From Streptomyces sp. NBC_00525 (lineage in GTDB: Bacteria > Actinomycetota > Actinomycetes > Streptomycetales > Streptomycetaceae): a stretch of 64,000 bases of DNA. The position numbers and the translations under genes are program-made. The notes beneath the pieces were generated by a model, which was not told where the DNA came from, ran no database searches, and saw only the letters and a list, made by a program, of their open reading frames with translations. Positions 46,684-59,250 of this stretch are shown piece by piece (the first letter of the stretch is position 1; each line of letters starts with the position of its first letter). The stretch lies in assembly GCF_036346595.1 (NCBI RefSeq), contig NZ_CP107834.1, positions 248,001 through 312,000 of the forward strand. The letters run 5' to 3'.

Positions 46684-47820
46684 ATGTACACAGCATCGTC
46701 CTCCGTGTCCGCCCCGCCCCGGCCGCTGCGTCCGCTCCAGGCGGGCGGCGGGCCGTACCTCGACCCGCGCGCCGCCGTCCCGGCCGCCGGCATCGGCCGG
46801 CCCCGGCGTCCGGGGGGGCCGGGCGTCCCCTCGCTCGGCGGCCGGCTGGACCTCTCGGGCCCGCAGGGCGCGCAGCTGCGCATGGTGATCGCGTCCGTGC
46901 ACCGGATCTGCCCGGAGTTCAACCCGGTACAGGTGCTGCGGCGCAGCGGGCGTTCGGTGCTGCTCGTCGGTTCCACCGGACGGGCGACGGCGGTCGCGAA
47001 ATGTTTACTGGACCACTCCCCCGCGTGGTCGGAACGGTTCAAGCACGAAATAGCGGTATACCGGGCGTTCGTCCGGCACCGTCCGCCGGTCCGGGCGCCC
47101 CGGCTCATCGCCGCCGATCCGGAGAACTGCACGCTGGTCATCGAGCGGATGCCCGGCCGGGTGGCCGCGCTGACGAGGCACCCGGCCGAGACCCCGCCGC
47201 GCGCGGATCTGCGGGCCGTGCTCGGCGCGATCAGCCGGGTGAACGCCTGGCGCCCGCCGGCCGGACTGTTCGACGCGCCGCTGGACTACGCCGCGCGGAT
47301 CACCCGGTACCACGAGCTGGGGCTCTTCACCGACCGGGACCTGGGCGACCTGCAGAAGCTGCTGCACGGGCTCGCCCACTCCGGCGGACGGCACGCCATG
47401 GGCCAGTTCTGCCACGGGGACGCGCTGCTGTCCAACATCCTCCTGTCGCCCACCGGTCCGGTGCTGGTGGACTGGGAGCACGCGGGCTGGTACCTGCCGG
47501 GCTACGACCTGGCGACGCTGTGGACGGTGCTGGGCGACGCCCCGGTGGCGCGGCGCGAGATCAGCAAGCTGGCGCAGGTGGCCGGTCCGGCGGCGCGGGA
47601 CGCGTTCCTGGTGAACCTGATGCTCGTCCTCACCCGGGAGATCCGCAGGTACGAGACGGCCGTGCAGCGGGCGATGCGGGACGCCGGCCCCGCCAGGTCC
47701 GGCCAGGACCGTCCGGGCTCGCTCGCCCCCGGCGAGGAGCAGCGGCTGCTGCTGCGCCGACTGCACGACGACTGCGCGATGGCCCGCAACGCCGTGCGGG
47801 CGGCCGTCGGAACCCGCTGA
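46684..47820 (+). CDS. Aminoglycoside phosphotransferase-like kinase-fold protein
   Basis: A 378-residue protein of the APH/choline-kinase fold. A Pro/Gly-rich, probably disordered N-terminus (1-65) precedes the domain. The catalytic loop is [12 protein letters not shown] (about residues 243-254), and the metal-binding segment LVDWEHAG follows at about 260-267. A nucleotide-binding lysine is in [10 protein letters not shown] (about 101-110). The substrate is unknown; homologues near nsdA-type genes are conserved in Streptomyces as far as I recall. Codon 108 (47005-47007) is TTA. It is divergent from the NsdA-like gene (231-base gap), and a strong hairpin follows. Confidence 0.87.
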   Translation: MYTASSSVSAPPRPLRPLQAGGGPYLDPRAAVPAAGIGRPRRPGGPGVPSLGGRLDLSGPQGAQLRMVIASVHRICPEFNPVQVLRRSGRSVLLVGSTGRATAVAKCLLDHSPAWSERFKHEIAVYRAFVRHRPPVRAPRLIAADPENCTLVIERMPGRVAALTRHPAETPPRADLRAVLGAISRVNAWRPPAGLFDAPLDYAARITRYHELGLFTDRDLGDLQKLLHGLAHSGGRHAMGQFCHGDALLSNILLSPTGPVLVDWEHAGWYLPGYDLATLWTVLGDAPVARREISKLAQVAGPAARDAFLVNLMLVLTREIRRYETAVQRAMRDAGPARSGQDRPGSLAPGEEQRLLLRRLHDDCAMARNAVRAAVGTR

Positions 47821-50319
<2,499 letters not shown>

Positions 50320-50325
50320 CGGTAC

Positions 50326-50366
50326 GGGTGGGGCCCGCCGTGTTCGACACACGGCGGGCCCCACCC
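50326..50366. terminator. Perfect 18-bp stem hairpin between convergent genes
   Basis: Bases 50326-50343 pair exactly with 50349-50366 around a 5-base loop. It starts six bases after the geosmin synthase stop codon and ends 17 bases before the stop of the convergent gene, so it can act in both directions. Confidence 0.85.
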
Positions 50367-50383
50367 GGCCGGTCGGCGCGGGC

Positions 50384-50884
50384 TCAGCCCTGCTGGAAGA
50401 GTTCGGCGGGGAGCGGCTTCAGGAGGGTGTAGAGGTCGTCGGTGATGGGCCGGTCCCAGCTGGCGATGGTGACGAGCACCCCGTCGCTGCGGTCGAACTG
50501 CACACAGGAGATGCGGCTCTCGGAGAGTTTCACCCGGCGCACGATCAGCAGGTTGTCGCCCTGCATCACGGGCATGTCCTCGGTGCCGGTGACCTCGACC
50601 GGCTCGTCGTTCTCCAGGGCGAGCAGCAGCTGGGCCACCTCGAAGGGCACCTGTCCCTCCTCGGTCTCGCGCGCGGGCGAGCCCTCCGGGAGGTTGCCGA
50701 TGATCATCGCGGGGCCGCGCCCGCCGAACAGGTCGTACCGCAGGAACACACCCTGGCAGCTGCCGTCGGGCGCGGGCAGCAGACCGGCGCCGAGGTTTCC
50801 GGGCCAGTCACCGGGGTCCATGGCCAGGACGTCGAAGTCGGGGCCCGCGGGTGTGGCGGCGCTACGGCGGCGGAGGAAGGACAT
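50384..50884 (-). CDS. Conserved hypothetical protein (166 aa)
   Basis: A 166-residue soluble protein beginning MSFLRRRSAATPAGPDFDVL. I do not recognise a named domain. The sequence alternates strands and turns (GVFLRYDLFGGRGPAMIIGN; NLLIVRRVKLSESRISCVQF), suggesting a beta-rich fold, and has no signal peptide or membrane segment. ATG 50884 and GTG 50890 are both possible starts with weak ribosome sites. It is convergent with geosmin synthase. Function unknown. Confidence 0.8.
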   Translation of the reverse strand: MSFLRRRSAATPAGPDFDVLAMDPGDWPGNLGAGLLPAPDGSCQGVFLRYDLFGGRGPAMIIGNLPEGSPARETEEGQVPFEVAQLLLALENDEPVEVTGTEDMPVMQGDNLLIVRRVKLSESRISCVQFDRSDGVLVTIASWDRPITDDLYTLLKPLPAELFQQG

Positions 50885-50997
50885 GCACACATGTTACGTG
50901 TCCCAGCTCACCTCGCCGAGCCGGGCCCGGACCGGCATATGCCCAGGCCCGGCGGCACACCCGCGCACACCGCACACCCGCGCCCGCGGGCACACCC

Positions 50998-51405
50998 TCA
51001 GCGGGTCCGGGACTCCGCCGCGAGGCGTTCCAGCACGGCGACGGCCTCGTCGGTGCGCCCGTACGGCACGAAGAGGTGGTCGTGGTGGTATCCGGCCACC
51101 ACGTTGCAGCTGATCCCGGCGTCGGTGAGGGCGAGCGACACCGCGGCGGTCAGGCCCACGGCCTCCAGCGCCGAGTGCACCCGCAGGGTGATCCAGCCCG
51201 CCGCGTAGGTGTACGGCAGCCCGGCCGCGGCTGCCTCCGCCTCGGGGAGCACCAGGGTGAGCCCCTCGGTCTCCCGGACCGTGACGACGGGGTCGACGCC
51301 GTCGGGCAGGACGCCGTCCGGCACGGTGGCGTACACGTAGCGGCCCGGCCGGCGCTCGGGGCGCAGCTCGCTCAGCAGGACTCGAAGATCGCTCTCGGGG
51401 GTCAC
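50998..51405 (-). CDS. ACT-domain protein
   Basis: A 135-residue protein made of two ACT-like beta-alpha-beta units (about 1-65 and 66-135). The second has WITLRVHSALEAVGLTAAVSLAL followed by a GISCNVVAGYHHDHLFVP strand typical of amino-acid-binding ACT domains. Free-standing ACT proteins bind amino acids and modulate partners. The start is GTG 51405. It stands alone on the minus strand, divergent from the secreted beta-helix gene. Its target is unknown. Confidence 0.87.
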   Translation of the reverse strand: MTPESDLRVLLSELRPERRPGRYVYATVPDGVLPDGVDPVVTVRETEGLTLVLPEAEAAAAGLPYTYAAGWITLRVHSALEAVGLTAAVSLALTDAGISCNVVAGYHHDHLFVPYGRTDEAVAVLERLAAESRTR

Positions 51406-51519
51406 ACCGCCACGCTACCCGGCGCGGTACGGGCGCGGGCGTGAGCCATTCGGGCACGTCCCGCGTCCAACCGGTCACCGTGCGTGGCACGGGGCCGGGA
51501 TCGCCCATAGCTTCGGCTC

Positions 51520-52596
51520 ATGAGGAAACGACACATCACCCGCCTCGTGAGCATCGCGGCCGCATCGGCCGCCGGACTGGCCGTCGCGGCTCCCTCCGCG
51601 CCGGCCGCCGGCGCGGGCGCCGCACTCGTGGTGTCGCCGGGGCAGTCCATCCAGGCGGCGGTGGACGCCGCGCGGCCAGGCGACACCGTCGTCGTCCGGC
51701 CCGGCACCTATCGCGAGAGCGTGCGGATCAGCACGCCGGGGATCACCCTGCGCGGCTCCGGCGACGGCACCGTCGTCATGCCCGCCGAAGGCCGGGCCGC
51801 GTCCGGCGACGACTGCGCGGGGGCCGGCAACGGCATCTGCGTGCTGGGGACGCGGGACGCCACCGTGGACGGGGTGACCATCAGGTCCCTGCGCGTCACC
51901 GGGTTCGACCGCAGCGGCGTCTGGGCGTCCTGGACCGACCGGCTGACCGTGCGGTCGGTGACCGCCGACGCGAACGGCGTCTGGGGCATCGCGCAGCAGC
52001 GGTCCACCCGCTCCGACATCCGGGACAGCACCGCCCGCTCCAACGGCGACGCGGGCGTGTTCGTCGCCAACAGCGTGGACGAGGAGGGCGGCGCCACCGA
52101 CACCGGCGGCACCCGGGTCCGGGGCAACACGCTGAGCGACAACCGGATCGGGTTCACCGCGCGGCGGGTGCGCAACCTGTCCGTGCGGGACAACACCGTC
52201 ACCGCCAACTGCAGCGGGATGTTCGTCGTGGGCGACGAGGGCACCCCGCAGGCCGGTGACATGGCGGTGCGCGCCAACCGGATCACCGGCAACAACAAGT
52301 TCTGTGCCGCCACCGACCGGCTGCCCGCGATCCAGGGTTCCGGGATCGTGCTGACCGGCGCCGCGGCCACCGAGGTGCGGTCCAACGTGATCCGCGACAA
52401 CGTGGGCGACACCCCGCTGTCGGGCGGTGTCGTGCTGTTCAAGAGCTTCGTGGGCGCGAAGAACAACGACAACACCGTCAGCGGCAACGTGGTCCTCGGC
52501 AACCGGCCGGCGGATCTGGCCGACCGGGACACCGGCACGGGCAACCGGTTCACCGGCAATGTCTGCACGACCTCCGCACCGGCCGGGATGTGCTGA
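51520..52596 (+). CDS. Secreted right-handed parallel beta-helix (NosD-like) protein
   Basis: A 358-residue exported protein. A classical signal peptide (MRKRHITRLVSIAAASAAGLAV core) ends at an Ala-rich cleavage region near residue 30. Then come SIQAAVDAARPGDTVVVRPGTY and about ten short repeats with N/S/T-rich turns and hydrophobic rungs (for example VTADANGVWGIAQQRSTRSD), the pattern of a pectate-lyase-like beta-helix. Cysteines are paired late in the chain (CSGM...FCAA; VCTT...MC). It may bind or cleave a polysaccharide, but no catalytic residues are certain. The O-methyltransferase gene starts only 35 bases downstream, suggesting one operon. Confidence 0.9.
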   Translation: MRKRHITRLVSIAAASAAGLAVAAPSAPAAGAGAALVVSPGQSIQAAVDAARPGDTVVVRPGTYRESVRISTPGITLRGSGDGTVVMPAEGRAASGDDCAGAGNGICVLGTRDATVDGVTIRSLRVTGFDRSGVWASWTDRLTVRSVTADANGVWGIAQQRSTRSDIRDSTARSNGDAGVFVANSVDEEGGATDTGGTRVRGNTLSDNRIGFTARRVRNLSVRDNTVTANCSGMFVVGDEGTPQAGDMAVRANRITGNNKFCAATDRLPAIQGSGIVLTGAAATEVRSNVIRDNVGDTPLSGGVVLFKSFVGAKNNDNTVSGNVVLGNRPADLADRDTGTGNRFTGNVCTTSAPAGMC

Positions 52597-52631
52597 CCGG
52601 TGACCCCCCGTACGAGGAGAAGCGAGACGGC

Positions 52632-53693
52632 ATGACCACCGTGAGCACGACCCCCGGCACCACTCCCGTCCAGCCCCTTCCCACCCCGCAGCCGGCGATG
52701 CGGCTGCGCGAGATCGTGTTCGGCGCGGCCCGCTCCGCCGCCCTGCGCGCCTGCGCCCGCCTCGGCGTCGCCGACGCGCTGGGCGAGACGCCCCAGACCC
52801 CGGAGCGGCTGGCGGCGGCGGTGGGCACCGAGGCCGGCCCGCTGCGGCGGCTGCTGCGGGCCCTGGCCTGCTACGGCGTCTTCACGGAGCACGCCGACGG
52901 CACTTTCGCGCACACCGACATGTCCCGGCTGCTGCGCGAGGACGACCCGCACAGTCTGCGGGCCATCACGCTGTGGTGCACCGAGCCCTGGACGTGGCAG
53001 GTGTGGCCGCGTCTGGAGGACGCGGTGCGCTCCGGCTCCAATGTGTTCGAGGACGTCTTCGGCAAGGAGTTCTTCGACTACCTGCACCAGGACGCCCACG
53101 AGTCGGCGCAGGTGTTCAACGAGGCGATGACCACCTCCAGCGTGCAGTCGGCGCTGGACGTGGCCGCGCTGCTCGACCTCACCGGGGTCTCGGTGGTCGC
53201 GGACATCGGCGGCGGCCAGGGGCATGTGCTGGCCGGTCTGCTGGAGAAGTACCCGTCGCTCAGCGGCACCCTGATGGATCTGCCGGGCGTGGTCGCGCGG
53301 GCCGACGGGCGGCTGCGGGAGGGCGGGGCGCTCGCCGGGCGGGCGTCGATCGTGGCCGGGGACTGCCGCGAGGGCATTCCGGTGGCCGCCGACCTCTACA
53401 TCATCAAGAACATCCTGGAGTGGGACGACGACAGCACCCGCCGGGCGCTGCGCGCCGTCGTCCGGGCGGCCCGGCCCGGTGCCCGGGTCGTCGTGATCGA
53501 GAACCTGGTGGACGACACCCCGTCGATGCGGTTCACCAGCGCGATGGACCTGCTGCTGCTCCTGAACGTGGGCGGCGCCAAGCACACCCGGCAGAGTCTG
53601 GTGGACCGGCTGTCCGACGCGGGCCTGCGCATCGACGCGGTCCGGCCGGTCAACCCGTATCTGCACGCCTTCGAGTGCGTGGTCCCGGACTGA
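52632..53693 (+). CDS. SAM-dependent O-methyltransferase (spore-pigment-associated)
   Basis: A 353-residue class I methyltransferase of the dimeric O-methyltransferase type. An N-terminal winged-helix dimerisation domain spans about residues 20-100. The catalytic Rossmann domain has VVADIGGGQGHVLAGLLEKYP as SAM-binding motif I (about 195-215). The LMDLPGVV motif II lies near 222, and IIKNILEWDDD, with the usual catalytic-region His replaced by Asn, lies near 256. Such enzymes methylate phenolic hydroxyls. It is convergent with and adjacent to the whiE-type cluster, so it plausibly decorates the spore pigment polyketide. ATG 52632 is 35 bases after the beta-helix stop. Confidence 0.92.
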   Translation: MTTVSTTPGTTPVQPLPTPQPAMRLREIVFGAARSAALRACARLGVADALGETPQTPERLAAAVGTEAGPLRRLLRALACYGVFTEHADGTFAHTDMSRLLREDDPHSLRAITLWCTEPWTWQVWPRLEDAVRSGSNVFEDVFGKEFFDYLHQDAHESAQVFNEAMTTSSVQSALDVAALLDLTGVSVVADIGGGQGHVLAGLLEKYPSLSGTLMDLPGVVARADGRLREGGALAGRASIVAGDCREGIPVAADLYIIKNILEWDDDSTRRALRAVVRAARPGARVVVIENLVDDTPSMRFTSAMDLLLLLNVGGAKHTRQSLVDRLSDAGLRIDAVRPVNPYLHAFECVVPD

Positions 53694-53711
53694 TCCGCGG
53701 GCGTACGCGTG

Positions 53712-53750
53712 ACCGCCCCGGTCCGGCAGCTGCTGCCGGACCGGGGCGGT
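53712..53750. terminator. 39-bp perfect palindromic terminator
   Basis: Bases 53712-53730 are the exact reverse complement of 53732-53750 with a single centre base. It lies between the convergent O-methyltransferase and polyketide cyclase genes, 18 bases after one stop and 10 before the other. It should stop transcription from both sides. Confidence 0.85.
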
Positions 53751-53759
53751 GTCCGTGGC

Positions 53760-54092
53760 TCACGCGGTGGCGCCGCGCTCCCAGCGGTAGAACTCCCGGG
53801 CCATCGCGTCCTTGGGCCCGCGCCAGGTCTCGGGGTCGTAGGGGCTGACGAAGGCGGTGAGCCGTTCGCTGATGGCCTTGAACTCCGGGTGCCCGGTCAC
53901 CTTGGCGATCTCCGGGCCCGGTGGTTTCTCGGACTCGATCATGTGCAGGTAGACATCGCCGAACTGGAACAGCTTGCGGCGGGTGACACCCACCAGGTGC
54001 GGTAGTTCGCTGTTGTCGGACGCGGCGAACAGCTCCGCGATGTCCGGGGCCGATCCCGGCGCCATCCGGGCGACGATCAGGGCGTGGTGCAT
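53760..54092 (-). CDS. whiE-ORFVII: TcmI-family polyketide cyclase (WhiE ORFVII-like)
   Basis: A 110-residue dimeric alpha-beta barrel (DABB) protein of the TcmI family, which guides late ring closure of aromatic polyketides. HHALIVARMAPGSAPDIAEL opens the fold and FRRKLF-type residues (GVTRRKLFQFGDVYLHMIE) line the pocket. It is the last minus-strand gene of the spore pigment operon, 76 bases after the aromatase gene. Its order after KS, CLF, ACP and aromatase is exactly that of S. coelicolor whiE ORFVII. Confidence 0.92.
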   Translation of the reverse strand: MHHALIVARMAPGSAPDIAELFAASDNSELPHLVGVTRRKLFQFGDVYLHMIESEKPPGPEIAKVTGHPEFKAISERLTAFVSPYDPETWRGPKDAMAREFYRWERGATA

Positions 54093-54168
54093 GGGCGGGT
54101 GCCTTTCTGCTGCCCGGACCGGCCACCCGGCCGGGTGGCCGGTCCGGTGGCCGGTCCGCGGGGGCGGG

Positions 54169-54907
<739 letters not shown>

Positions 54908-54936
54908 GAGGGAGTTCTCCTTCTCATGGGATGGGT

Positions 54937-56178
54937 TCACGAGGGGCGCCGCAGTACCAGGGCCGCGTTCGAGCCCATGAGGCCGCGGCTGAGCACGAGC
55001 GCGGTGCGCAGCTCGGCGGGGCGGGCCCGGCCGGTGACGACGTCGAGGTCGTGGCAGACCTCGAAGACGTTGGGCGTGGGCGGCACGAGGCCGTCCTCCA
55101 TGGCCAGGACGGCGGCGGCCGCGTCCAGGACGGGCCCCCCGCAGTAGGCGCGGCCGATGCCCGTCTTGGGGGCGGTGACGGGGACGCGTCTGCTGTGCGG
55201 GCCCAGCGCGTCGGCCAGTGCCAGCGCCTCGGCCCGGTCGGCGGCCGGCGAGCCCAGCGCGTCCGCGAAGACGACGTCGACCTCGTCGGGTGCGCAGCCG
55301 GCCTCCCGCAGCGCGCCCTCGATGGCGTGGGCGAGGCCCTCGCGGGACTCCTCCCAGTGCGCGGCGGTGGTGAAGGTCGCGGCGTGGCCCGCGATCTCCG
55401 CCCGGACCCGGGCGCCGCGGTCACGGGCCACCGACTCCTCCTCGACCACGAACATCGCGCCGCCCTCGGCGGGCACGAATCCGCAGGCGTCCGAGGTGAA
55501 GGGGCGGTAGGCCCGCGTCGGGTCATCGGCCGCGCTCAGGTCGCGGTAGCCGAGCTGGCAGACCACGGAGTAGGGGGCGAGCGGGGCTTCCGCCGCGCCG
55601 ACCACGACCGCGTCGGTGCCGCGCCGCACGGAGCGGTCGGCGTGCGCCAGCGCGTCGAGGCCGCCCGCCTCGTCGGCGGCCACCACCGCGCACGGTCCCT
55701 TGAAGCCGCCCCGGATGGAGATCTGGCCGGTGCTCGCCGCGTAGAACCAGGCGATCGACTGGTAGGGGCCGACGTAGGTGGAGCCCTGGCCCCACAGCCG
55801 CTGGAGTTCGCGCTGGCCGAACTCGCCGCCGCCGGAGCCGGCCGCGGTGACCACGCCCACGCCGAACGGCCGGTCCTCGTAGTCGGCGCGGCCGAGCCGG
55901 GCGTCGTCCAGGGCCATGTCGGCGGCGGCCATGGCGAAGTGCGTGAACCGGTCGGTCTGGACGAGGTAGCGCTCCTCGATGAGCGCGACCGGGTCGAAGC
56001 CGCGGACCTCGCCCGCGACGCGCAGCGGCAGGTCCTCGCACCCCTCGCGGGTGACCCGGTCCAGGACGCTCATGCCTTCCTGGGTGCGCTTCCAGAAGGC
56101 TTCGGTGCTCGTGCCGTTGGGGGCGACGACGCCGATGCCGGTGACAACGGTGCGCCGGGCCTTTCGGGTGCTCATCAT
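54937..56178 (-). CDS. whiE-ORFIV: Ketosynthase beta / chain length factor (WhiE ORFIV-like)
   Basis: A 413-residue thiolase-fold protein that pairs with KS-alpha and sets polyketide length. It aligns with KS-alpha throughout but lacks the catalytic cysteine: at that place it reads [11 protein letters not shown], so a Glu occupies the position that is Cys in KS-alpha and usually Gln in chain length factors. The start ATG 56178 overlaps the KS-alpha stop as ATGA (followed at once by a second ATG), the classic coupled KS-alpha/KS-beta arrangement. [12 protein letters not shown] segment lies near 340. Confidence 0.94.
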   Translation of the reverse strand: MMSTRKARRTVVTGIGVVAPNGTSTEAFWKRTQEGMSVLDRVTREGCEDLPLRVAGEVRGFDPVALIEERYLVQTDRFTHFAMAAADMALDDARLGRADYEDRPFGVGVVTAAGSGGGEFGQRELQRLWGQGSTYVGPYQSIAWFYAASTGQISIRGGFKGPCAVVAADEAGGLDALAHADRSVRRGTDAVVVGAAEAPLAPYSVVCQLGYRDLSAADDPTRAYRPFTSDACGFVPAEGGAMFVVEEESVARDRGARVRAEIAGHAATFTTAAHWEESREGLAHAIEGALREAGCAPDEVDVVFADALGSPAADRAEALALADALGPHSRRVPVTAPKTGIGRAYCGGPVLDAAAAVLAMEDGLVPPTPNVFEVCHDLDVVTGRARPAELRTALVLSRGLMGSNAALVLRRPS

Positions 56179-57434
56179 GTCCTCCCTCGGGTCAGGGCCA
56201 CCGCGGACTGGAAGCCGCCGAAGCCACTGCCGACCGACAGGACGCTGCGCAGCTTCAGCGGGCGGGCGGTGCGCGGCACGTAGTCGAGGTCGCACTCCGG
56301 GTCCGGGTTCCGGTAGTTCGCCGTGGGCGGCACCGTCTGGTTGACCAGGGCCAGGACGCAGGCGGCGATCTCTATCGCCCCGATCGCGCCCAGGGAGTGG
56401 CCCACCATCGACTTGATGGAGCTCATCGGCACCTTGCGGGCGTGGGCGCCGAGCGCGCGTTTGACGGCGGCGGTCTCGTGCCGGTCGTTCTGCTTGGTGC
56501 CCGAGCCGTGCGCGTTGACGTAGTCGACGTCCTGCGGGGCGATCCGGGCGTGGCCGAGCGCGCTCTCGATGGCCGCGGCCATCTCCAGGCCCTCGGGGGT
56601 GAGCCCGGTCATGTGGTACGCGTTGCCGAAGGTCGCGTAGCCGGCTATCTCGCAGTACACGGTCGCGCCGCGGGCCCTGGCGTGCTCCAGCTCCTCCAGG
56701 ACGAGTACGGCGCCGCCCTCGCCCATGACGAAGCCGTCGCGGCGGGCGTCGAAGGGCCGGGAGGCGTGCTCCGGGTCGTCGTTGTTGGGGGAGGTCGCCT
56801 TGATGGCGTCGAAGCAGGCCACGGTGATCGGGGTGATCGGCGAGTCCGACGCCCCGGCGACGCAGACGTCGACGCGTCCCTCCTCGATGGAGTGGAAGGC
56901 GTAGCCGATGGCGTCCAGGCCGGAGGTGCAGCCGGTCGAGACGGTCTGCACGGGGCCGTGCGCGCCGACCTGTTCGGCGACGGCCGAGGCCAGGGTGCTG
57001 GGCGAGAAGGCGCGCTCCAGGTGGCGGTCGGCCCGGCGGTGGTCCACGTCCCAGCGGGTGCCGTGCTCGCTGACGGCGACGTAGTCGTGTTCGAGGCGGG
57101 TGGTGCCGCCGACGGCGGTGCCGAGGGAGACGCCCATCCGCCACGGGTCGGTGTGCTCCGGGTCCAGTCCGGCGTCGGCGAGCGCCTCGCGGGCGGCGAC
57201 CATCGCGAACTGCACATAGCGGTCCGCGCGGGCGGTGTCCTCGTCGTCCAGGCCGTGGGCCGCCGGGTCGAAGTCGCACTCGGCGGCGATCCGGGAGCGG
57301 AAGCCCGCCGGGTCGAAGAGGGTGATGCCACGGGTCGCGGTGCGGCCGTTGGAGAGCAGGTCCCAGAAGGCCGGTGCGCCGATGCCGCCCGGTGCGACGA
57401 CACCGACCCCGGTGACCGCCACGCGCCGGGTCAT
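56175..57434 (-). CDS. whiE-ORFIII: Ketosynthase alpha (WhiE ORFIII-like)
   Basis: A 419-residue beta-ketoacyl synthase of aromatic type II PKS. The catalytic Cys is in [14 protein letters not shown] (about residue 170). The His residues are in [14 protein letters not shown] (about 308) and in [13 protein letters not shown] (about 343). It condenses malonyl units on the ACP together with KS-beta. The start ATG 57434 overlaps the cupin gene stop (ATGA), and its own stop overlaps the KS-beta start, so three genes are translationally coupled. Confidence 0.96.
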   Translation of the reverse strand: MTRRVAVTGVGVVAPGGIGAPAFWDLLSNGRTATRGITLFDPAGFRSRIAAECDFDPAAHGLDDEDTARADRYVQFAMVAAREALADAGLDPEHTDPWRMGVSLGTAVGGTTRLEHDYVAVSEHGTRWDVDHRRADRHLERAFSPSTLASAVAEQVGAHGPVQTVSTGCTSGLDAIGYAFHSIEEGRVDVCVAGASDSPITPITVACFDAIKATSPNNDDPEHASRPFDARRDGFVMGEGGAVLVLEELEHARARGATVYCEIAGYATFGNAYHMTGLTPEGLEMAAAIESALGHARIAPQDVDYVNAHGSGTKQNDRHETAAVKRALGAHARKVPMSSIKSMVGHSLGAIGAIEIAACVLALVNQTVPPTANYRNPDPECDLDYVPRTARPLKLRSVLSVGSGFGGFQSAVALTRGRT

Positions 57435-57865
57435 GACGCGGCCTCGGTTCGTTCTGGCGGGGCACCCCGCTCGGCGGTCTCGGTCACCTCGGTGTCGACG
57501 TGGCCGAGTTCGGGGCGGGGCGCGAGCGGGCCGAGGTGGAAGACCATGCGGGCCTCGGTGTCGCCGACGTTGCGGAAGCGGTGGCGCACGTGCGGGGGGA
57601 TGAGCAGGCCCTGGTCGGGGCGCATGGCGTGCGTCTCCCCGTCCAGGTCGACCTCCAGGAGCCCCTGCACGACGTACACGAACTCCTCCGAGTACGGGTG
57701 GTAGTGCTCGCCGATGCGGTCGCCGGGCTCGACGATGGCCAGCCCCATGAAGCCGCTGGTGGCGCCCACCGCGGTCGGGGTGAGCAGGGCGCGCAGGTCG
57801 CCTCCGCGCCTGCGGTTGGGCTGGGTCTCACTGAGGTCCACGATGCGTGGCCGGTGGGTGGTCAT
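57431..57865 (-). CDS. whiE-ORFII: Cupin-domain protein (WhiE ORFII-like)
   Basis: A 144-residue single cupin. The two metal-binding motifs are visible: [17 protein letters not shown] (about 52-68, with His-His-Glu) and a second near 87-100 with [13 protein letters not shown]. Its role in spore pigment formation is not established; relatives (ORFII of whiE, CurC-region genes) may act as cyclase or oxygenase helpers. AGGAGGAAC lies before ATG 57865. Its stop overlaps the KS-alpha start. Confidence 0.93.
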   Translation of the reverse strand: MTTHRPRIVDLSETQPNRRRGGDLRALLTPTAVGATSGFMGLAIVEPGDRIGEHYHPYSEEFVYVVQGLLEVDLDGETHAMRPDQGLLIPPHVRHRFRNVGDTEARMVFHLGPLAPRPELGHVDTEVTETAERGAPPERTEAAS

Positions 57866-57941
57866 GTCTGCTGTTCCTCCTGGGCGCAGGGCGCGTTGTG
57901 TGACGGGTCGGGCGAGAACCCCCCGGATGCCGGAGCGCGGT

Positions 57942-59063
57942 TCAGGAATCCGCGGCCCTCCGGTCGGTGATCAGCCGCATCTCGGACCGGGCGAGGAGGC
58001 GGGCGGCGTCCTGGTCGTTGGCCGGGACGGTGCTCGCCGGGCCGTCCAGGAGCCGGGCCAGCCGGGCCGCCTTGCCGGGGCCGTGGATGCCGAGGGCCTG
58101 GGCGGGCTGTGCGTCGAGCGGGCCGCTGACCTCCAGGAGGCGGACGACGACGTCGTCGCGCTGGAAGATCGTGCTGCTGTCGATGGTGCTGGCGGTGTCG
58201 TCGGCGGCCTCCTCGTCGTGTCCGGCCAGCAGCCGGGCCAGGGCCATGCCGCAGCCCTCCTTGGCCCGGTAGAACACGGCGTGGCGGTGCAGGGTGCCGG
58301 GGTCGTGGCGGCCGGCCGAGACGTGGTGCACGGTGGGCAGGGCCGCGCGGGTGAAGAACATCCGGGCGGAGTCGGGGTCGGCGAGGTCCCGGTCCTGTTC
58401 GAGGTAGGGGTTGATGGCCTCCTCGACGGCGCGGATCTCGGGCTGGCGGGAGACGTGGCGCAGCGCGGCCATGAGGTCGCCCTCGACCTCGACGGCGCGG
58501 ACGACCCGGTTGCCGTGCATGAACAGCGAGGTGCGGCGCAGCCGGGTGTGGTCGTCCACCCGGGAGCGGGGCGACTCGTAGGCGGCGAGGTGCCGGGCGA
58601 CGATGTCCTCGGTGCCCGGCTTCACGGTGAAGGTGAGCGCGTGGCGTACGACGCCGTCGCCGAGGCGCGGCGAGGTCTGGAGGCCGCCCCTGACCGGGTC
58701 GGGGACGGTCTCGAAGCCCTGGCCGGTCTCGCGCAGGACGCTGAAGCGCAGCGAGCGGGTGTCGCGTACGCAGCTGTGCAGGGGCTGTACGGTCGCGACG
58801 TGCTCCTCGCTGTTGACCCAGGCGAGGAAGGGCGGGGCGCTCTCCCATTCGCTGGTGATCAGCCACTGCGAGGGGTTCTCGATGGACTGGCACAGCTGGT
58901 CGCTGATGTGGCCGGGGACGGAGGCGACCTGGTTGCGCATGTGCTCGTACGCCTCCAGGAACTGCTTCTGGGCGCCGTCGTGCAGGTCGAGCAGCAGCAC
59001 GACGCGCAGCCTCGATCCGTCGAAGGCGGATTGTGAGATCCGTTCCGAGAGGGTGGTGGTCAT
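57942..59063 (-). CDS. whiE-ORFI: SchA/CurD-like domain protein with N-terminal ABM domain (WhiE ORFI-like)
   Basis: A 373-residue protein. Residues about 18-110 resemble an antibiotic-biosynthesis-monooxygenase (ABM) ferredoxin-like domain ([20 protein letters not shown]). The remainder is two SchA/CurD-like units (about 130-255, and 265-340 starting [13 protein letters not shown]). This architecture is typical of the first gene of spore pigment clusters (whiE ORFI, SchA, CurD). Its biochemical role is not known. It is the first gene of the minus-strand operon and is divergent from the FAD hydroxylase gene with 187 bases between. Confidence 0.93.
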   Translation of the reverse strand: MTTTLSERISQSAFDGSRLRVVLLLDLHDGAQKQFLEAYEHMRNQVASVPGHISDQLCQSIENPSQWLITSEWESAPPFLAWVNSEEHVATVQPLHSCVRDTRSLRFSVLRETGQGFETVPDPVRGGLQTSPRLGDGVVRHALTFTVKPGTEDIVARHLAAYESPRSRVDDHTRLRRTSLFMHGNRVVRAVEVEGDLMAALRHVSRQPEIRAVEEAINPYLEQDRDLADPDSARMFFTRAALPTVHHVSAGRHDPGTLHRHAVFYRAKEGCGMALARLLAGHDEEAADDTASTIDSSTIFQRDDVVVRLLEVSGPLDAQPAQALGIHGPGKAARLARLLDGPASTVPANDQDAARLLARSEMRLITDRRAADS

Positions 59064-59158
59064 CCGGGGACTCCTTGGACGCGGGGACGGGGACGCTCGC
59101 TGGGTCGTCTCCGTGACCGATCGTGAAACGCTGGTCCGCCCGACGCGAGATTTATGAA

Positions 59159-59230
59159 CCGTTCAGGTGAGCAGGCGTCCCAAGGGCTCCGAGCGGCCGC
59201 GGGCCGGGCATGGACAACGCATCTGAACGG
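59159..59230. promoter_or_regulatory. Inverted half-sites in the divergent whiE-type promoter region
   Basis: CCGTTCAGGTG (59159-59169) and CATCTGAACGG (59220-59230) are inverted copies differing at one base, 50 bases apart, within the 187-base region between ORFI and the hydroxylase gene ORFVIII. They could be paired binding sites for a regulator of both promoters. No sigma-factor consensus could be fixed by eye. Confidence 0.35.
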
Positions 59231-59250
59231 CGTCGGAGCTGGAGCAACTG

